Assembly: GCF_036226465.1 (NCBI RefSeq)
Contig: NZ_CP108476.1
Coordinates: 6,944,001-7,008,000, forward strand
Length of the DNA stretch: 64,000 nucleotides
DNA from: Kitasatospora sp. NBC_01250
GTDB lineage: Bacteria; Actinomycetota; Actinomycetes; Streptomycetales; Streptomycetaceae
Reading direction: 5' to 3'
Below are positions 8,690 through 17,213 of this stretch, in pieces. The position numbers and the translations under genes are program-made. The notes beneath the pieces were generated by a model. The model did not search any database, was not told the DNA's origin, and was given only the letters and a program-made list of their open reading frames with translations. Numbering within the stretch: position 1 is the first letter of the stretch; each line of letters opens with the position of its first letter.

Positions 8690-9372
8690 CCGCGGTGCTT
8701 GCGGTGCGCGGGGCCGGAATGGCCTATCCGGGCGGCGTCAAGGCCCTGGACGACGTCTCGCTGACCATCGACGAGGGTGAACTGCTGGCCATCGTCGGAC
8801 CGTCCGGCTCGGGCAAGTCCACCCTGCTCAACATCATGGGCACCCTGGACCGGCCGACCAGCGGCACGGTGGAGATCGGCGGCCACGACATCGCCCGGCT
8901 CTCCGACCGCCGGCTGTCCGCCCTGCGCGGACGCTGGCTGGGATTCGTGTTCCAGCAGTTCCACCTCACGGACGGACTCAGCGCCGCGGAGAACGTCGCC
9001 ACCGGGCTGCTCTACGCCGGAGTGCCGCGCCGCCGGCGGGGCCCGCTGGCCCTGGACGCACTGGGCCGGGTCGGACTGGCCCACCGCGTCGGACACCTGC
9101 CGCACCAGCTCTCCGGTGGCGAGCGACAGCGGGTGGCGATCGCCCGCGCGCTGGTCAACGAACCCGCCCTGGTGCTCGCGGACGAGCCCACCGGCGCCCT
9201 GGACACGGCCAACGGCCGAGCGGTCCTGACGCTGCTGACCAAGCTGAACGACGAGGGAACCACCATCGCGATCATCACCCACGACCGGGGCATCGCCGAA
9301 CTGATGCCACGTCAGATCGAGATCCTGGACGGGCACCTGGTGTCCGACCGCCGCACCGGGGTCGGCGCATGA
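8686..9372 (+). CDS. ABC transporter ATPase, MacB/LolD type, 228 aa
   Basis: Walker A GPSGSGKST (about residues 38-46), Q-loop FVFQQFHLT, signature LSGGERQRVAIARAL, Walker B LVLADEPTGALD and switch His in IITHDRG are all intact. Size and motifs fit the MacB/LolD/FtsE branch that energises mechanotransmission-type exporters. It overlaps its neighbours by 4 nt on both sides and should pair with the downstream permease. Confidence 0.96.
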   Translation: MTAVLAVRGAGMAYPGGVKALDDVSLTIDEGELLAIVGPSGSGKSTLLNIMGTLDRPTSGTVEIGGHDIARLSDRRLSALRGRWLGFVFQQFHLTDGLSAAENVATGLLYAGVPRRRRGPLALDALGRVGLAHRVGHLPHQLSGGERQRVAIARALVNEPALVLADEPTGALDTANGRAVLTLLTKLNDEGTTIAIITHDRGIAELMPRQIEILDGHLVSDRRTGVGA

Positions 9373-10601
9373 GCAACGGCGGCACTCACCGGTCCGTCGC
9401 GGACCGGACCAAGCCGGTGCGGCTGGCCCCGGCCGACGTCCTCGGCCTCGGACTGCTGGGCATCCGCACCCGCAAGGCGCGGGCGGCGCTGTCGGCCCTG
9501 GGCATCTCCATCGGGATCGCCACGATGATCATCGTCATGGGCATCCCGGCGTCCAGCCAGAAGGCCCTGCTGGTGCGGCTGTCGGCGCTGGGCACCAACA
9601 TGCTGCAGGCCACGGCCAATCCCGGCCAGAACCCGCCGGTGGTCTTCCCGCCCGAATCGCCGGACATGGTCGCCCGGATCGGCCCGGTGACCATCGCCAG
9701 CGCGGTCGCCAACACCCAGACCACCGTCGCCCGCTCCGACCGGATCGACCCCGACCACGACACCGGCCTCGCCGTCCTGGCCAGCAGGCTGAACCTGCTG
9801 CAGGCGGTCAACGGCACGGTCCGGACGGGCCGTTTCCTGGACGCGGCCACCGAGAAGTTCCCCACCACGGTGCTGGGTGCCGCCGCTGCGACCCGGCTCG
9901 GCATCACCGCGCTGCCGCCCGGCGGGCCCGGCCCGCAGGTCTACCTCGGCAACCGCTGGTTCACCGTCATCGGGATCCTCGCCCCGGTGCCGCTGGCGCC
10001 GGACATCGACCACTCGGTCCTGGTCGGCTGGGACGCGGCCAAGGCCCAGCTGGGCTTCGACGGCAACCCCACGGTGATCTACGTCCAGTCCCAGGAGTCG
10101 CAGATCGAAGCGGTCCGCGCGGTGATGCCCGCCACCATCGATCCACAGCAGCCGGGACTGGTGCAGGTCAGCCGGCCCTCCGACGCGCTGGCCGCGAAAC
10201 GGGAGACCCAGACCGCCTTCTCCGCCCTGTTCCTCGGCCTCGCGGGCGTGGCCCTGCTGGTCGGGGGGATCGGCGTCGCCAACACCATGGTCATCTCGGT
10301 GCTGGAGCGGCGCAAGGAGATCGGACTGCGCCGGGCCCTGGGCGCCAACCGGGGGCAGATCCGCGGCCAGTTCCTCACCGAGTCGGTGGCGCTGTCGGGG
10401 CTCGGTGGCATCGCCGGCACCGCCATCGGCGCCCTGGCGACCTTCGGCTACACCGCCTCCCAGGGCTGGCCGCTGGTCATCCCGCTCCCGGTGCTGTTCG
10501 GCGGCATCGGCGGGGCGGTCCTGGTCGGCGTGGTGGCAGGCGTCTACCCCTCGATCCGCGCCTCACGACTGACCCCCACCGAGGCGCTGGCCTCGACCTG
10601 A
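9369..10601 (+). CDS. ABC transporter permease, MacB/FtsX type, 410 aa
   Basis: One N-terminal TM (ALSALGISIGIATMIIVMGI), a periplasmic-type domain of about 220 residues, then three C-terminal TM helices around FLGLAGVALLVGGIGVANT, SVLERRKEIGLRRALGA and the last helix pair. The EIGLRRALGA motif is characteristic of MacB-family permeases. It closes the operon; its last 39 nt overlap the end of the convergent GNAT pseudogene. Confidence 0.95.
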   Translation: MSNGGTHRSVADRTKPVRLAPADVLGLGLLGIRTRKARAALSALGISIGIATMIIVMGIPASSQKALLVRLSALGTNMLQATANPGQNPPVVFPPESPDMVARIGPVTIASAVANTQTTVARSDRIDPDHDTGLAVLASRLNLLQAVNGTVRTGRFLDAATEKFPTTVLGAAAATRLGITALPPGGPGPQVYLGNRWFTVIGILAPVPLAPDIDHSVLVGWDAAKAQLGFDGNPTVIYVQSQESQIEAVRAVMPATIDPQQPGLVQVSRPSDALAAKRETQTAFSALFLGLAGVALLVGGIGVANTMVISVLERRKEIGLRRALGANRGQIRGQFLTESVALSGLGGIAGTAIGALATFGYTASQGWPLVIPLPVLFGGIGGAVLVGVVAGVYPSIRASRLTPTEALAST

Positions 10602-11129
10602 GCGGTACTCCTCGGCGGTCAGCGCCAGCACCTTCACCGCACCACCGTGGCTCGGCACGGTGGTGCGGCGGTCGAGGGTCAGGCCGAGCTTGGTCATCAC
10701 GTTGGCCGAGGCGTGGTTGTCCACGTGGCAGATGCTCACGATCCGCTCCAGCCCCAGCTCGTCGAAGGCACGGGCGAGCACGGCCTGCGCGGCCTCGGTC
10801 GCGTAGCCGTGGCCCCAGGCCGGCCGGGCCAGGCGTCAGCCGATCTCCACGGCGGGCAGGATCTCCGGCAGGAACGCGGGGACGGCCAGCCCGACCCAGC
10901 CCAGGAACTCCCCGCTCTCCCGCAGCTCCACCGGGTGGATCCCGAACCCCCGCTCGTCCCAGAGCCGTTGGATGCGCAGCCACTGCTGCTCGCTCTGCTC
11001 CGGGGTGAACACCGAGCCGTCGCCGATGAAGCGCATCACCTCCGGATCGGCGTTGAGGGCGGTCAGCAGGGTCAGATCGGAGGGCTGCCAGGAGCGCAAC
11101 CGCAGGCGCGGGGTGAGGAGTTCGGTCAT
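10563..11129 (-). pseudogene. GNAT acetyltransferase gene interrupted by an in-frame TGA
   Basis: The ATG at 11129 opens a RimJ-like GNAT frame (TPRLRLRSWQPSDL). After 97 codons it meets TGA at 10838-10836, then the same frame continues with RLARPAWGHGYATEAAQAV, the acetyl-CoA-binding loop, to a normal end. The stop falls where GNAT proteins have EIGWR, so a TGG to TGA change explains it. Neither half alone would be a complete acetyltransferase. A base-calling error is the alternative. Confidence 0.85.
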
Positions 11130-11145
11130 GGCGGCGAGCCTAGGG

Positions 11146-11214
11146 GGTGCCCGGCCCCGGCCCCGGCCCAGGGGTGTCCGGGCCCGGCCCCGGCCCAGTG
11201 GTGTCCGGTCCAGG
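11146..11214. repeat. 27-bp tandem repeat, about 2.5 copies
   Basis: Units begin GGTGCCCGG, GGTGTCCGG and GGTGTCCGG and share CCCGGCCCCGGCCCAG. They fill the gap between the start of the GNAT pseudogene and the end of the serine hydrolase gene. Confidence 0.7.
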
Positions 11215-11237
11215 CGGCGGTGCCGTTGTGCGGTTCG

Positions 11238-12515
11238 TCAGCGGGTGAGGCTCAGCTGCGGGCCGGCGCCGCCCCGGGGGCTCGGTGCCGGGGCAGTGGG
11301 AGCGGCGCAGAAGGTCTGGCCGACCAGGGCGTTGATGGCCTGGGCGACCGCGGTGAACCGGGCCGGGTCGTCCGGGGTCACCGAGAGGGCGATCTGGCGG
11401 GTGCCGCTGCGGTCGCCGACCAGGTAGGTGAGGTAGCCGTAGATCCCCCCGGTGTGGCCCCAGGCCTCGCCGCAGGGCAGCGTGGCGCGCATCAGGCCGA
11501 GACCGTAGTCCATGCCCTGGCCGGCCGGGACGGTGCTGGTCATCTCGGCCAGCTGGGCCGGGGCCAGCAGCCGGCCGCCGAGCAGCGCGGCGTTGAAGCG
11601 GGCCAGGTCGTCGGTGGTGGAGATCATCTCGCCGGCCGAGCCGGCCACCGAGGGGTTGAGGTCGGTGATGTCGGCGGGGCCGGTGGCCAGCGGGAGGTAG
11701 CCGTGGGCGTGCGGGCCGGGGATCCGGGTGGCGGTGCCGGGCAGGTAGGTGTGGCGCAGGTCGAGCGGGCGCAGGATCCGCTGCTGGACCTCGGTGCGCC
11801 AGGAGTGGCCGGTGACCTTGTCGATCAGCTCGCCGACCAGCTGGTAGTCGGTGTTGGAGTAGTGCCAGCCCTGCCCGGGGGCGAAGTACGGCGGGTGGCT
11901 GGTGGCGACGGAGATCAGCTGCTCGGGGGTGTAGGTCGTCCAGCGGCCGGTGGTGGCCAGCTGCTCCTGCTCGGCCTCGGTGTCCTCGGCGAACCGGGGG
12001 TCGTCGGTGTAGTCGTAGATCCCGGCGGTGTGGCTGAGCACCTGGCGCACGGTGATCGCCCCGCCGTTCGGGACGACGCCGGGCAGGTAGCGCTCGATCG
12101 GGTCGTCCAGGCCCACCCTGCCCTCGGCGGAGAGCTGGAGCACCACCGTGGCCAGGAAGGTCTTGGTCACGCTGCCGACCCGGAACCGCCCGTCCAGGGG
12201 CGCGGGGGCGCTGCTGCCGAGCCGGGCGACTCCGGCGGAGCCGCGCCAGGCGACCTGGCCGTTCTCGCGGATCTCGGCGATCGCGCTGGTGGCGCCGCCC
12301 TGGGCGAGGATCGCGGTCAGCTCCTGCTGGAGCGCGGCGCTGTCGGGCCGGGCGTCCGGCCGACCCTGGACCGGTGCGAGCGAGAGTGCGGTGGTCGGCG
12401 GCACGGTGGCGCCGGCCGCCGGGGCGAACGCGAGGACGGTGGTGGCCGCGAGCAGCCCGGCGGCCAGCGGCAGGCCACGGCGGCGGCGCTTGGGGGTGGG
12501 CGAGCGGTACGGCAT
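11238..12515 (-). CDS. Secreted serine hydrolase, class C beta-lactamase/DD-peptidase fold, 425 aa
   Basis: ATG 12515 follows GAGAGGGAG. A Sec signal peptide (RRRRGLPLAAGLLAATTVLAF, cleavage near GATV) is followed by the beta-lactamase-related domain: SVTK (SxxK nucleophile and base), YSN in WHYSNTDYQ, and HTG in WGHTGGIYG replacing KTG. These are the features of extracellular D-Ala-D-Ala carboxypeptidases and related esterases of Streptomyces. The substrate cannot be told from sequence. It is transcribed away from the proline-rich gene, with a 139-bp gap. Confidence 0.92.
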   Translation of the reverse strand: MPYRSPTPKRRRRGLPLAAGLLAATTVLAFAPAAGATVPPTTALSLAPVQGRPDARPDSAALQQELTAILAQGGATSAIAEIRENGQVAWRGSAGVARLGSSAPAPLDGRFRVGSVTKTFLATVVLQLSAEGRVGLDDPIERYLPGVVPNGGAITVRQVLSHTAGIYDYTDDPRFAEDTEAEQEQLATTGRWTTYTPEQLISVATSHPPYFAPGQGWHYSNTDYQLVGELIDKVTGHSWRTEVQQRILRPLDLRHTYLPGTATRIPGPHAHGYLPLATGPADITDLNPSVAGSAGEMISTTDDLARFNAALLGGRLLAPAQLAEMTSTVPAGQGMDYGLGLMRATLPCGEAWGHTGGIYGYLTYLVGDRSGTRQIALSVTPDDPARFTAVAQAINALVGQTFCAAPTAPAPSPRGGAGPQLSLTR

Positions 12516-12654
12516 GCTGCTCCCTCTCGGTGGGCGCCGGGGGCCCGGCGCCTGCCCAGCATCACAGCTTCGCCGAGCCGGTGGCATCGATCCCCGGATG
12601 GAGAAGGACGGCCGTCTCTCCTCCCTGGGACGGAAGTTGACGCTGACTCAGGTC

Positions 12655-12873
12655 CTACTCGGGCAGCTGCGGCGGCTCCGGCAGGTTCGGCGGTTCGGGG
12701 AGGTCGGGCGGCTCCGGGAGGTCGGGGATGTCGGGCAGCTCGCCGGGCACCGGCAGCTGCGGCGCTTCGGGCAGGTCGGGGATGTCGGGCAGATCCGGGA
12801 TGTCCGGCAGCTCGGGCGGCTCGGGCAGCTCGGGAGGCTCAGGCAGCTCGGGCGGTTCGGGCAGGGTCGGCAT
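12655..12873 (-). CDS. Proline-rich LPEPPxLP repeat protein, 72 aa
   Basis: The whole protein is built of short repeats such as LPEPPELPEPPEL and LPDIPDLPDIPDLP, with only L, P, E, D, I and a few other residues. A consensus GAGGAG about 7 nt before the ATG argues that it is translated. No signal peptide or membrane helix is present. It should be an extended, acidic, polyproline-II-like rod. Function unknown; the repeat is too biased for similarity-based calls. Confidence 0.65.
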   Translation of the reverse strand: MPTLPEPPELPEPPELPEPPELPDIPDLPDIPDLPEAPQLPVPGELPDIPDLPEPPDLPEPPNLPEPPQLPE

Positions 12874-13068
12874 GGCGGCTCCTCGGGGGGCGTCCGGAAC
12901 GGACGTACCGTCAGATCATCCGCAGTCGGGCCGGTGCGGACAAGGGGGGACGGGTGCTGGGCGCGTCGGCCGGGGCGGGGGCCCGCCGGGGGCGGCCGAT
13001 CATGGTCGGTGGCCGCTTGCCGGGGGCGGGGCGGCGGGTTCAGGCTGGTAGGGAGCAGGAGGCGCGTC

Positions 13069-13332
13069 ATGCGAAACAACTGGGATGTCGAGCTGAGCTT
13101 CGAGGAAGACGGCGTGAACACGCGGTGTGACGCCAGGCTGGTCGGGAGCAGGGCCCCGGGGCTGGCGGGCCACGGCGAGGCGGTCCGCAGTTCGGTGGAC
13201 CGGCCACTGGCCAGGATCGGTGAGGAGGTGGCCGCCTGGCGGGCGCTGGACGACCTGTCGCACAAGCTGCGGGCACAGGCGGCCGGCGAGATCGACGACG
13301 AGGGCCGGCGCCCGGCCTACCTGGTGTACTGA
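13069..13332 (+). CDS. DUF1876-type small protein (dsRBD-like), 87 aa
   Basis: Start follows GGGAGCAGGAGG. The sequence WDVELSFEEDGVNTRCDARL ... RVALDDLSHKL-type pattern (here ALDDLSHKLRAQAAGEID) matches the DUF1876/dsRBD-like family that is abundant and often stress-associated in actinobacteria. It lacks catalytic residues. Stands alone between divergent neighbours. Confidence 0.85.
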   Translation: MRNNWDVELSFEEDGVNTRCDARLVGSRAPGLAGHGEAVRSSVDRPLARIGEEVAAWRALDDLSHKLRAQAAGEIDDEGRRPAYLVY

Positions 13333-13469
13333 CCGGCAGGTCCGGCAGTGCGGGCGCCCCGCCCCGCCGCCGGTGTCGCGCCGCGGTGATCGGGTAGCGT
13401 GCACGCGGGGAGCGCCCCGACCCGGGGCTCTCGGCCATGCCCGCACCCGAGCACCGGAGTTGACAGAAG

Positions 13470-14492
13470 ATGAAGGCGATCGTCTACACCGCCGGCGGCG
13501 GCCCCGAGGTCCTCGCCCTGGTCGAGCGGCCGTTGCCGGAGCCCGGCCCCGGGCAGGTGCGGGTCCGGGTGCACGTCTCCGGGGTCAACCCGACCGACTG
13601 GAAGAGCCGCACCGCGGGCCTGGCCCCCGGGATCACCGTGCAGGTGCCGAACCAGGACGGCGCGGGGGTGATCGACGCCATCGGGGCCGGTGTGGCGGAG
13701 GGCCGGATCGGTGAGCGGGTCTGGATCTGGGAGGCTGCCCGGCTGCGCGCCGACGGCACCGCGCAGGAGTACACGGTGGTGCCGCAGCAGCAGGCCGTGG
13801 CGCTCCCGGCGGCGGCCTCCTTCGAGCTGGGTGCCGCGCTCGGCATCCCGGCGATCACCGCGCACCGCGCCCTGACGGTGGCCGACCGGGGCCCCGAGCG
13901 GCTGGCGCCCGGCGCGCTGGACGGCCGCACCGTGCTGGTGGCGGGCGGGGCCGGCGCGGTGGGCAATGCGGCGATCCAGCTGGCCCGCTGGGCCGGGGCC
14001 ACCGTGCTGACCACCGTGAGCAGCCCGGCCAAGGCCGCGCTGGCCCGCGCGGCGGGTGCGCACCACGTGGTCGACTACCGGGCCGAGGACGCCGCCACCG
14101 CGATCCGCGCACTGGCGCCCGGCGGGGTGGACGTCATCGTGGAGGTCGCGGCCGAGCAGAACGCCGTGCTCGACCACGCGGTGGCCGCGCCGGACGCCGT
14201 GATCGCCTGCTACGCGGCGAACCCCGGCGCCGAGGTGCGCGTCCCGGTCCGCGAGATCATGGACGCCAACCTGCGTTGGCAGGGCGTGCTGGTCTACACG
14301 ATGCCCGTCGAAGCGAAGGCGCACGCCGTGGCGGCGGTCTCGGCCGCACTGGCCGACGGCGCGCTGCGGGTCGGCGAGGCGGCCGGGCTGCCGCTGCACC
14401 GCTTCCCGCTGGAGAAGACGGCCGACGCGCACGCGGCGGTCGAGGGCGCGGTGGTGGGGAAGGTCCTGGTGACCGTCGCCCCGGAGGCCTGA
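13470..14492 (+). CDS. NADPH:quinone-oxidoreductase-like MDR enzyme, 340 aa
   Basis: Medium-chain reductase without the catalytic zinc cysteines: N-terminal GroES-like domain (VSGVNPTDWKSR), then a Rossmann fold with AGGAGAVGNAAIQLARW (about residues 157-173) for NADPH. Full family length. Likely reduces quinones or enones in the cytoplasm. It converges on the XRE regulator gene with an inverted repeat across both stops. Confidence 0.9.
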   Translation: MKAIVYTAGGGPEVLALVERPLPEPGPGQVRVRVHVSGVNPTDWKSRTAGLAPGITVQVPNQDGAGVIDAIGAGVAEGRIGERVWIWEAARLRADGTAQEYTVVPQQQAVALPAAASFELGAALGIPAITAHRALTVADRGPERLAPGALDGRTVLVAGGAGAVGNAAIQLARWAGATVLTTVSSPAKAALARAAGAHHVVDYRAEDAATAIRALAPGGVDVIVEVAAEQNAVLDHAVAAPDAVIACYAANPGAEVRVPVREIMDANLRWQGVLVYTMPVEAKAHAVAAVSAALADGALRVGEAAGLPLHRFPLEKTADAHAAVEGAVVGKVLVTVAPEA

Positions 14493-14518
14493 CGCCCGGA
14501 GCTGACGCTGCGTCAGGC
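14487..14518. terminator. Bidirectional terminator-like hairpin
   Basis: GCCTGACGC and GCGTCAGGC form a perfect 9-bp stem over a 14-nt loop, overlapping the stop codons of two convergent genes. Confidence 0.6.
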
Positions 14519-15355
14519 GGACTGGAGCGTGCCGGTGGTGAGCAGGCGCAGCGCCTCGGCCGAGGGCGAACCGGGCTCGGCGTGATAGGTGCAGAGCGTC
14601 TGGTCCGGGTCGCCCGGCAGCCGGAACGCCTCGTGCTGCAGGGTCAGCGGGCCGGCCACCGGGTGCCGCAGCTCCTTGGCGCAGTGGCCCTTCTCCGACA
14701 CGTTGTGGGTGTCCCACAGCCGCCGGAAGTCCTCGCTGGACTCGCAGAGTTCGTCGTAGAGCGCACCGAGGCGCGGGTCGTTCGGGTAGCGCCCGGCGCT
14801 CAGCCGCAGCGAGGCGACGATGTCGGCGGCCTTGCCCGGCCAGTCGGCGTAGACCTCCTGCAGGGCCGGGTTGCGGAAGGTCTGCCAGGCCAGGTTGCGC
14901 TGCTCGGCCGGCATCGCGCCGAAGTCGCCGAACAGCGCCGCCGCCGCCCGGTTCCAGCCGAGCACGTCCAGCCAGCGGCCCACCACGTAGGCGGGCACGG
15001 TCTCCATCGTGTCCATCAGGTTCTGCAGCTCGGGCCGCAGCACCTGCGGTTTGGTGGCGGTGTAGCCGCGCCGGCGCACCGGGCGGACGAGCCGGGCCAG
15101 GTGCTCGCGCTCGGCCTGCCCCAGTCTCAGCGCGCCGGAGATCGCGTCCAGCACGGCGGTCGACACGTTCTCGCCGTGGCCCTGCTCGAGGCGGGTGTAG
15201 TACGCCGCGCTGACCCCGGCCAGCTGGGCCAGCTCCTCCCGGCGCAGCCCGGGTACCCGGCGGCGGCCGCCGTAGTGGGCGAGCCCGACGTCCTCGGGGC
15301 GAAGCCGGGCCCGGCGGGAACGGAGGAACTCACTCAGTTCGGTGCGCTGGTCCAT
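14513..15355 (-). CDS. XRE regulator with MmyB-like ligand domain, 280 aa
   Basis: Residues 5-75 carry the HTH (VPGLRREELAQLAGVSAAYY, then TRLEQGH), and the rest matches the MmyB-like domain (WLDVLGWNRAAAALFGDF). Such proteins usually sit beside, and control, a dehydrogenase gene. Here the divergent zinc alcohol dehydrogenase is the evident target, and a short palindrome lies in the 103-bp spacer. Start ATG 15355 is the first methionine ahead of the HTH. Confidence 0.92.
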   Translation of the reverse strand: MDQRTELSEFLRSRRARLRPEDVGLAHYGGRRRVPGLRREELAQLAGVSAAYYTRLEQGHGENVSTAVLDAISGALRLGQAEREHLARLVRPVRRRGYTATKPQVLRPELQNLMDTMETVPAYVVGRWLDVLGWNRAAAALFGDFGAMPAEQRNLAWQTFRNPALQEVYADWPGKAADIVASLRLSAGRYPNDPRLGALYDELCESSEDFRRLWDTHNVSEKGHCAKELRHPVAGPLTLQHEAFRLPGDPDQTLCTYHAEPGSPSAEALRLLTTGTLQSA

Positions 15356-15379
15356 GACGTCAAGTATGGACGAGGGTGA

Positions 15380-15393
15380 TACCACCAGTGGTA
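15380..15393. promoter_or_regulatory. Candidate operator TACCAC-CA-GTGGTA
   Basis: Perfect 6-bp arms with a 2-bp spacer in the divergent spacer between the XRE regulator and the alcohol dehydrogenase, 25 bp upstream of the regulator start. Suggests autoregulation plus control of the dehydrogenase. Confidence 0.5.
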
Positions 15394-15458
15394 CGCACAG
15401 CGATCGTAGGCGGAGGACGGCCTGGTTCGGCCCCTCGGTGCTTGGCAGACTTCTGGTC

Positions 15459-16511
15459 ATGACCCACACCACTGTCGCTGCTTATGCCTCCCCCGCCCCG
15501 AAGGCCCCGCTCGCCAAGACCACCATCCCGCGCCGCGCGGTGGGTGAGCACGATGTCCTGATCGAGATCAAGTTCGCTGGCATCTGCCACTCCGACATCC
15601 ACCAGGTCAACGCCGACTGGGGCGTGGGCACCTACCCGATGGTGCCGGGTCACGAGATCGCCGGTGTGGTGACCGAGGTCGGTTCGGCGGTCGGCAAGTA
15701 CGCGGTGGGCGACCGGGTCGGCGTCGGGTGCTTCATCGACTCCTGCCGCGAGTGCGAGAACTGCAAGGCCGGTGAGGAGCAGTACTGCACCGGTTCCGGC
15801 GGGCAGTTCAGCACCTACAACAGCCGCGGTCGCGACGGCGAGCCCACCTACGGCGGCTACTCGACGCACATCGTGGTGGACGAGAACTACGTGCTGCGGA
15901 TCCCCGAGGGCATCGAGCTGGACGAGGCCGCCCCGCTGCTGTGCGCCGGCATCACCCTCTACTCGCCGCTCGCGCACTGGAACGCCGGACCGGGCACCAA
16001 GCTCGCCATCATCGGCCTGGGCGGCCTCGGGCACATGGGCGTCAAGATCGCCCACGCGCTCGGCGCCGAGGTCACCGTGCTCAGCCAGACCCTGAGCAAG
16101 CGCGAGGACGGCCTGCGGCTGGGCGCGGACCACTACTACGCGACCAGCGACCCGGCCACCTTCGAGCAGCTGGCGGGCAGCTTCGACCTGATCCTCAACA
16201 CCGTCTCCGCCAACCTCGACCTCAACGCCTACCTGAGCCTGCTGCGCACCGGCGGCACCCTGGTGCAGATCGGCGGCCCCGAGCACCCGATGGAGGTGGC
16301 GCCGTTCGCGCTGATCCCGGGGCGCAAGTCGCTCTCCGGCTCGATGATCGGCGGCATCCGCGAGACCCAGGAGATGCTGGACTTCTGCGCGCAGCACGGC
16401 ATCGGCTCGGAGATCGAGGTGATCGGGGCGGCGCAGATCAACGAGGCCTACGAGCGCGTGCTGAAGAGCGATGTGCGCTACCGCTTCGTGATCGACACGG
16501 CCACCATCTGA
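15459..16511 (+). CDS. Zinc-dependent NAD(P) alcohol dehydrogenase (cinnamyl-alcohol/YahK type), 350 aa
   Basis: Catalytic zinc ligands are in GICHSDIH and PGHEIAG plus the later Cys in LLCAGITLY; structural zinc cysteines are in CRECENCKAGEEQYC. The coenzyme fold has GLGGLGHMGVKIA. Length and motifs fit the CAD/YahK branch of aldehyde reductases, soluble and NADPH-preferring in characterised members. Divergent from the MmyB-type regulator that likely controls it. Confidence 0.94.
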   Translation: MTHTTVAAYASPAPKAPLAKTTIPRRAVGEHDVLIEIKFAGICHSDIHQVNADWGVGTYPMVPGHEIAGVVTEVGSAVGKYAVGDRVGVGCFIDSCRECENCKAGEEQYCTGSGGQFSTYNSRGRDGEPTYGGYSTHIVVDENYVLRIPEGIELDEAAPLLCAGITLYSPLAHWNAGPGTKLAIIGLGGLGHMGVKIAHALGAEVTVLSQTLSKREDGLRLGADHYYATSDPATFEQLAGSFDLILNTVSANLDLNAYLSLLRTGGTLVQIGGPEHPMEVAPFALIPGRKSLSGSMIGGIRETQEMLDFCAQHGIGSEIEVIGAAQINEAYERVLKSDVRYRFVIDTATI

Positions 16512-16530
16512 CGGCTCGTCCGCCGGTGAC

Positions 16531-16579
16531 CACATGAAAGTACCCCTGCCCGGACGCCGGGCAGGGGTACCTTCATGTG
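16531..16579. terminator. Long, near-perfect hairpin after the dehydrogenase
   Basis: Inner stem of 14 bp (GTACCCCTGCCCGG / CCGGGCAGGGGTAC) with an ACG loop, extended by 8 more pairs after one mismatch (CACATGAA / TTCATGTG). Probably a bidirectional terminator serving the dehydrogenase and the small minus-strand genes. Confidence 0.85.
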
Positions 16580-16678
16580 CTCTGTGCTCTGTGTGCTGCG
16601 CGTGCTGTGTGTGCTCGGTGCTGTACGAAGGCCACCGCCGGGCCGGTCGGGCCCGGGAGGTGTCCGGCAGACTGCTGC

Positions 16679-16780
16679 TCAGGCTGCCGGGTCGATCAGC
16701 CAGCCGTTGTCGTCCGCCCAGGGGCGCGGGACGGGACGGGACAGCCTGAGGGCGGCGCTCGGCGAGGGGACGAGGGTCAC
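16679..16780 (-). CDS. Micro-ORF, 33-aa peptide ending PWADDNGWLIDPAA
   Basis: GTG at 16780 lies 7 nt after a perfect AAGGAG (16793-16788), strong support for translation despite the length. The peptide is basic and proline-rich in the first half and acidic, aromatic at the C-terminus (PRPWADDNGWLIDPAA). It lacks a signal peptide. It follows the secreted-peptide gene by 49 nt on the same strand and ends before the long hairpin terminator, so the two probably form one transcript divergent from the LuxR-type regulator. Function unknown. Confidence 0.55.
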   Translation of the reverse strand: MTLVPSPSAALRLSRPVPRPWADDNGWLIDPAA

Positions 16781-16829
16781 CGGGATACTCCTTGAGAGTG
16801 GTGCGCGGACGGGCCGGTCGGGGAACCGG

Positions 16830-17012
16830 TCAGTTCAGGACGGGCTTCGGCTTGTACTCGTCGCCCCAGCTGGTGTCGGGGAGGGCGACGGTCCGGCCGT
16901 GGTTGGTCGTCGCCTTGGCGGGCAGACCGAGGTGGGCAGCGGCGCCGACGGGGATCAGAACGGCGGCGGCGAGCAGCACCGAGGTGCCGCAGCGGCGGAG
17001 GATCGAGGCCAC
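16830..17012 (-). CDS. Small secreted peptide, 60 aa, divergent from a LuxR-type regulator
   Basis: GTG 17012 is preceded by AGGAG at 7 nt. The N-terminus (ILRRCGTSVLLAAAVLIPVGAAA) is a clear Sec signal peptide; predicted mature part of about 35 residues ends LPDTSWGDEYKPKPVLN. No cysteine remains after cleavage. The W-G-D-E core resembles W-A-D-D in the neighbouring micro-ORF. Its gene faces the LuxR-type regulator across 200 bp. A peptide signal sensed by, or controlled by, that regulator is a reasonable hypothesis but not shown. Confidence 0.7.
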   Translation of the reverse strand: MASILRRCGTSVLLAAAVLIPVGAAAHLGLPAKATTNHGRTVALPDTSWGDEYKPKPVLN

Positions 17013-17213
17013 GGGCCAGCTCCTGTGAGTCGGAGTCGTCAAGGTCGCGTCGGCGGCGCAACTGGCCGGTCGAGCGTTGGATGCCGGGTGGTGGGAGCGT
17101 TGCCCGGACCCGGGAGACCAGTCCACCCTGCCGGGGGTGCGCTTTTCCAGCTGGGCAGGATGGCAATAGCGTGCATGGCAGAGAGTTTCGGGGGTCGCAA
17201 ACAGGGGTGAATC

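Noticed and set aside
10836..10838. Selenocysteine or readthrough at the GNAT TGA
   Set aside because: GNAT enzymes have Trp here, not a redox residue, and no hairpin resembling a SECIS is evident; a nonsense change is simpler.
10647..13130. 827-aa plus-strand ORF over the GNAT and serine hydrolase genes
   Set aside because: Antisense to genes with clear catalytic motifs and spans several of them.
16679..16780. RiPP precursor
   Set aside because: No maturation enzyme, leader motif or exporter gene is nearby; kept only as an unexplained peptide gene.
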